Below are positions 60,602 to 64,000 of a stretch of DNA of 64,000 bases, piece after piece. Source of the stretch: Adiantum capillus-veneris (lineage: Eukaryota > Streptophyta > Polypodiopsida > Polypodiales > Pteridaceae); assembly GCA_014529385.2 (NCBI GenBank), contig CM043963.1:66692895-66756894 (forward strand). Direction: 5' to 3'. Made by a program: the position numbers and the translations under genes. The notes beneath the pieces were generated by a model, which was not told the origin of the DNA, ran no database searches, and saw only the letters and a list, made by a program, of their open reading frames with translations. Within the stretch, counting starts at the first letter, position 1, and each line of letters opens with the position of its first letter.

Positions 60602-62217
60602 GGTAGAGGGTTGTACGAGATGGATGAAGAACTCCATACACTAAACTCACAATCATCATCTACACCAATTGCAATTCAAAACAAGTTGGACCCTAGATAC
60701 ATTCACAATAAGTTCTCAATAAGTTCTCAAATGTGTTTAGCAGGAAATAGTGTGCAAGGAGTCCTTCATCTCAAGAGATTTTTCTCTCTCTGTTCACATG
60801 AAAATACGTCTCCTTTGCTCATTTGACTTTGGAATGTATTCACTTACTCCTTAGTAATACGAACCATTCATAATTAAAAGAGACCAATTGCAAAAAAATC
60901 CTTGTTGAAGTCCACAAGAATTTTGTAAATAATCTTAAATGGCAAGAACGGATGTAGACCATCAGCAATTAAGCTTCTTGGAGAATCACAAAAACTCAAT
61001 GAAGCCATTGCATGACATGGCACATTGTCTTACCTATAAAGATGACTCTTCCCTGTCAAGATTTGATCGAGAAGCGTCTAAGGAGCACAACAAAAGTTTG
61101 TTAAATAAAGTGAAACAAACACATGTTTGTATGTCTAGAAAAATTGTGATTATTTAGACATTGAGATACTTGGTTCACGGTATACCCACTGATCACCTTG
61201 TTTTTTGTTTGACGATTACTTTATATAATTACATCCGTCGTGCTTTTCTTTTTTCTCATCGGGCCCCTTGGGGAACATCTTTTACCTGATGGACCCATCG
61301 AGAAAATAAACAAGCCCGGTAGGCCCGGAGGAGAAATGAGTAAATCCAACGGGCTAACAGGCTCTATTGGTTTTTGTAGAACATCATCAGGATCACGTTA
61401 ACAATTAACGTGATCACGTCTTTTTCTTATATAAGTACTTGTGTAATTAACATAATCACACGGTCGTGATCACGTCAGTGAAATTCCTATGTACACTACT
61501 CCTCCACGAAAGGCGTCCACTACTTCAAAGATGAGAGATGGTGTCACTCCCAACTCAGAGGTACTACTGTGCAAGCATTCATTTGTTTTACTAACCTTAT
61601 GTTGATCGTGACCTCTGAGCCTTATGTATTACTAGTGCATGCATGCATTCATGTATTGTGATTTTGGCTATCTTTGGACATAGTACATTGTTCTTTCCAA
61701 GTTCTATAAGCTTATAAGCTTGCTTTGAAGAAAACCCGGGCTAGAGGCTACATGTATGTGCACTTATTCAAGCTCCATAAGATTGTATGTATGCATTCAA
61801 GCTTGCATTTAAAGCCCCGGGTAGAGGCATGCAAGCGTGAATTTAAGCATACATGTCTATGCTACTCGTTTGTGCATTAATGCATTTCTCGTAAAAAAAA
61901 ATATTGGCTGCATGTCCTTGTTTTCATGTCTTAGTTTTTAACCTGTTTTGTATAGGGAAAGATGTGTTGGTGCACTCCTTATGTGCATCTTGAGAGGAAG
62001 ACATTTTTTGCATGAACAAAGCCCAAGCACATGAAGTATATGACCTTCCCGACTCGGGAGTGGATGCACGATCCTTGACTAAGGCCAATTTCACAACCAA
62101 AGACAAGTTGAAATGCTTTAAGAAGGTGCCAAAGAGGGGTACAAATGTATCTTGTACGGGACCAACGTCTTGTACCCAATTTTGACGTGTCTTTGGCTTA
62201 ATTAATTTTTATTTATT
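60241..62217. other. No gene recognised; CT run and a perfect hairpin
   Basis: A CT microsatellite lies at 60,561-60,599 and an 11-bp perfect inverted repeat with a 3-base loop at 61,391-61,415. Around 61,960-62,190 a coding-like stretch exists on both strands but matches no family I know. Confidence 0.5.
61391..61415. repeat. Perfect short hairpin gatcacgttaa-caa-ttaacgtgatc
   Basis: Arms 61,391-61,401 and 61,405-61,415, with the related cgtgatcacgtc recurring at about 61,466. A TATA-like stretch (cttatataag) follows at 61,427. Confidence 0.8.
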
Positions 62218-62290
62218 TTTTTCAAAACTCAAATCAAGTGAGTGATTAAAGTAACAAAAGCCAAACAAATTTCGTTTTCTTAAATTTTGA
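62218..62290 (-). mobile_element. Possible very short LINE 3' end
   Basis: tttttttcaaaactcaaatc...gtgagtgatta resembles the T-run/caaaactcac...gagtgatta end of the LINE copies at 48,826 and 59,800, but the match is only about 60 bases long. Confidence 0.35.
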
Positions 62291-62489
62291 AAAACATGAA
62301 GCCCCACGATTTTGATTTTCTTTCCTCATGCAACTTTTTCTTTCTTTTTCACTTATCAGCACTACGAATAGTTTTGTATTGATTTGTCAATTCATTAATT
62401 AATTAACTTGGAAGATTCTTTCCATGCTCCACTTGCAAAAGGGAAACTGTCTCATTCACACGTTCCCATGCTGGGTGCTATGAGTCGCA

Positions 62490-62681
62490 TAGCAACACCC
62501 CCCCCCATCTCTCACGTCCTTGCCTTTCTTGTGTACGCGCCTCTGTCGCACAATCCTGAGTCCCCAATGACTACCCAATGCCTTGCGCAATGCCATCCTG
62601 AATCCCCAATGCCTTGCACAATGGCATCCTGTAACGTGCACACAATCCTGTCCTCGGCTCGGGATCTCCCTCTCTCTTAGC

Positions 62682-62719
<38 letters not shown>

Positions 62720-62895
62720 ATCTGTCACGTCCTCGCCTTTCCTATATACAGGCCTTTGTCGCACAATCCTGAGTCCCCAATGACTACCCAATGCCTTCCA
62801 GAATGCCATCCTGGAGTCCCCAATGCCTTGAGCAATGGCATTTTGTAACGTGCGTGCAATCCTGCCCTCGGCTCGAGATCTCCCTCTCTCTTCAC
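62490..62895. repeat. Tandem duplication of about 210 bp anchored on C runs
   Basis: Two units, each starting with a C run: 8 C near 62,498-62,505, and 37 C at 62,683-62,719. Each then carries tcacgtcct-gccttt, gtcgcacaatcctgagtccc, the doubled phrase ccccaatgcctt-gcaatggcat, gtaacgtgc and ctcggctc-gatctccctctc. Matching points lie 213 bases apart. Inside each unit the phrase around aatgcctt...atcctg is itself repeated. Not coding. Confidence 0.85.
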
Positions 62896-63630
62896 GTTCC
62901 AATTGGCATCCCAGCTCTTCTACACACTCATGGCGAGACCTACCTCACACTCGATGCACACGACTTGCAATCACTGCACTGAAACCGTACCCGCTTGCCA
63001 ACCTCTAGTCAATCATGCCGACCCCGTGGAGATGTTCCCGAGCATGCACTCGCCTTGCACCTCTCTCTCTCTCTCTCTCCACGTATATCCTAAAACTATT
63101 GTTTTAATCGGTTATTCAAGCTTTTGACACGAGAGATTCATTATTTTTAAACATAACTGACTCTCTCTCTTCCACTTGGATATTCTCCCTTTACACTCTC
63201 AAAAGCGTAAGAGGATCTACTAAGATTCCTACAAAAAGAAATGCAAAAAAGATTAATAGATTGGGACATACTTATGTCACTTATGTCCCTGTGCCTTGGA
63301 TTGCATATTTATCTATCTTAACTCAAAAACGTGGATCATGCAAATCGTGGGCTGTAAAAGAATCTAGTATGTTCCTTAATCTTTACACTTTAAAAATCTT
63401 TTTTTTTTTTGGTTGATTTCTAAAAGAAACCTTAGTGTTGTGTTCAGTTAGGGAGTCTTTCATTGTTTCAATGAAACCATCACTTCCTTTGCAACCAAGT
63501 AGTTTCCATTTTCAACCGGCTCAAGGCTAAGCTAAGGCAATCCTTTTTTGAACACTAATTCTACTTAAACTCAACCTAACGATTTTATAACGTTTAATTA
63601 TTTTAGAAAGCCACCGTGATTCTTTTACTT
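62896..63630. other. No gene recognised
   Basis: Contains a CT run at about 63,058-63,079 and T runs, otherwise plain sequence. Confidence 0.5.
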
Positions 63631-64000
63631 TTTTTTTGTGCAAAAACTCACAATTTGTGAGCAAGAATTGTATTCAGAAACCCAAAATGTACAAAGCATC
63701 CTCAAGTTTGTACCGAGCCTTGAGGTATGTACTAACCATATCAAATTACACTAGTATGTGACCCACGTGTTGCTGCGGCCAAAGAAACATCACTTCTAAT
63801 CTTATAGGGATATCTTCTCTTCCAAGTGAAACACTATCAATACTCTATTCCTACATGTATATTCTATTGCATTTTTAAAAGTAATGCATTACACAACCTC
63901 TTGAAGATTCTAACAAACATAAATATATGTAAGATTATACAAAGCATTCTTTGATACCAAGCTTGGGAGCTTCTCACAGACATTGTTTTTTATAAGATGC
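63631..64000 (-). repeat. LINE 3' end plus the hairpin-bearing repeat, cut by the window edge
   Basis: 63,631-63,750 starts with a T run and gcaaaaactcacaatt like the LINE ends at 48,826 and 59,800. From about 63,757 it matches 49,200-49,440 (tgacccacgtgttgctgcgg, then aacactatcaatactct, caagcttgggagcttctca). The same two modules stand in the same order at both sites. Confidence 0.65.

Noticed and set aside
62598-62902. 148-codon minus-strand frame with a poly-Gly run
   Set aside because: It is a by-product of the tandem duplication and the C run; its two halves are copies of each other.

Overview
This is 64 kb of plant nuclear DNA made almost entirely of transposable elements and simple repeats. 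The plant call rests on the family mix: Ty1/copia elements primed by initiator tRNA-Met, Ty3/gypsy elements of the Tat/Athila group (one with two RNase H domains), a TRIM, a gag-only copia element, L1-type LINE pieces and very many CT/CA microsatellites. The bulk and age range of the repeats suggest a large, slowly purged genome. A fern, lycophyte or gymnosperm would fit, but nothing here proves which. I found no intact host gene, tRNA or rRNA.

Left part (1-39,340): one nested pile of retrotransposons. The oldest visible layer is a badly decayed gypsy element on the minus strand (Gypsy2: gag, protease, RT, RNase H and part of integrase at 29,284-36,500; leader to 38,440; tRNA-Asp-type primer site at 38,441-38,460). 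Its 3' side probably continues, much decayed, at 22,651-23,736, and its far LTR may be 2,311-3,002 plus 22,461-22,650. A copia element (Copia3, 23,737-29,283, minus) sits inside its integrase. A tiny LTR element (TRIM) sits in the candidate far LTR. The TRIM has a 5' LTR at 3,003-3,475, a 124-bp interior, and a 3' LTR now split into three pieces. Those pieces are separated by a Tat-type gypsy element (Gypsy1, 3,799-12,536, minus) and by Copia1 (12,626-19,797, plus). Copia2 (19,799-22,263, plus, gag only) landed in the last bases of Copia1's 3' LTR. Target-site duplications (TSDs) agree with this order. At the left edge, 1-1,197 is the end of another Gypsy1-family copy that runs out of the window.

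Middle (39,341-52,986): older, quieter DNA. It holds a decayed PIF1-type helicase (41,205-42,260), a decayed copia gag piece (42,480-42,760), a 1.34-kb non-autonomous DNA transposon flanked by TTAA (43,166-44,502), a LINE 3' end (48,826-49,165) with a neighbouring hairpin-bearing repeat, long G runs, and a dense compound microsatellite field (50,997-52,517).

Right part (52,987-64,000): Copia4, a nearly whole copia element with a perfect 5-bp TSD; then an L1-type LINE remnant (58,600-60,240, minus) with a younger 5'-truncated LINE copy inserted in its RT region (12-bp TSD); a tandem duplication anchored on C runs (about 62,490-62,895); and another LINE-end repeat running off the right edge.

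Most interesting observation: the leaders (untranslated region between primer site and gag) of Gypsy1, Copia1 and Copia3 share a homologous block in the same sense orientation, although gypsy and copia pol genes are unrelated at family level. This suggests leader exchange between superfamilies or capture of a common functional RNA segment.
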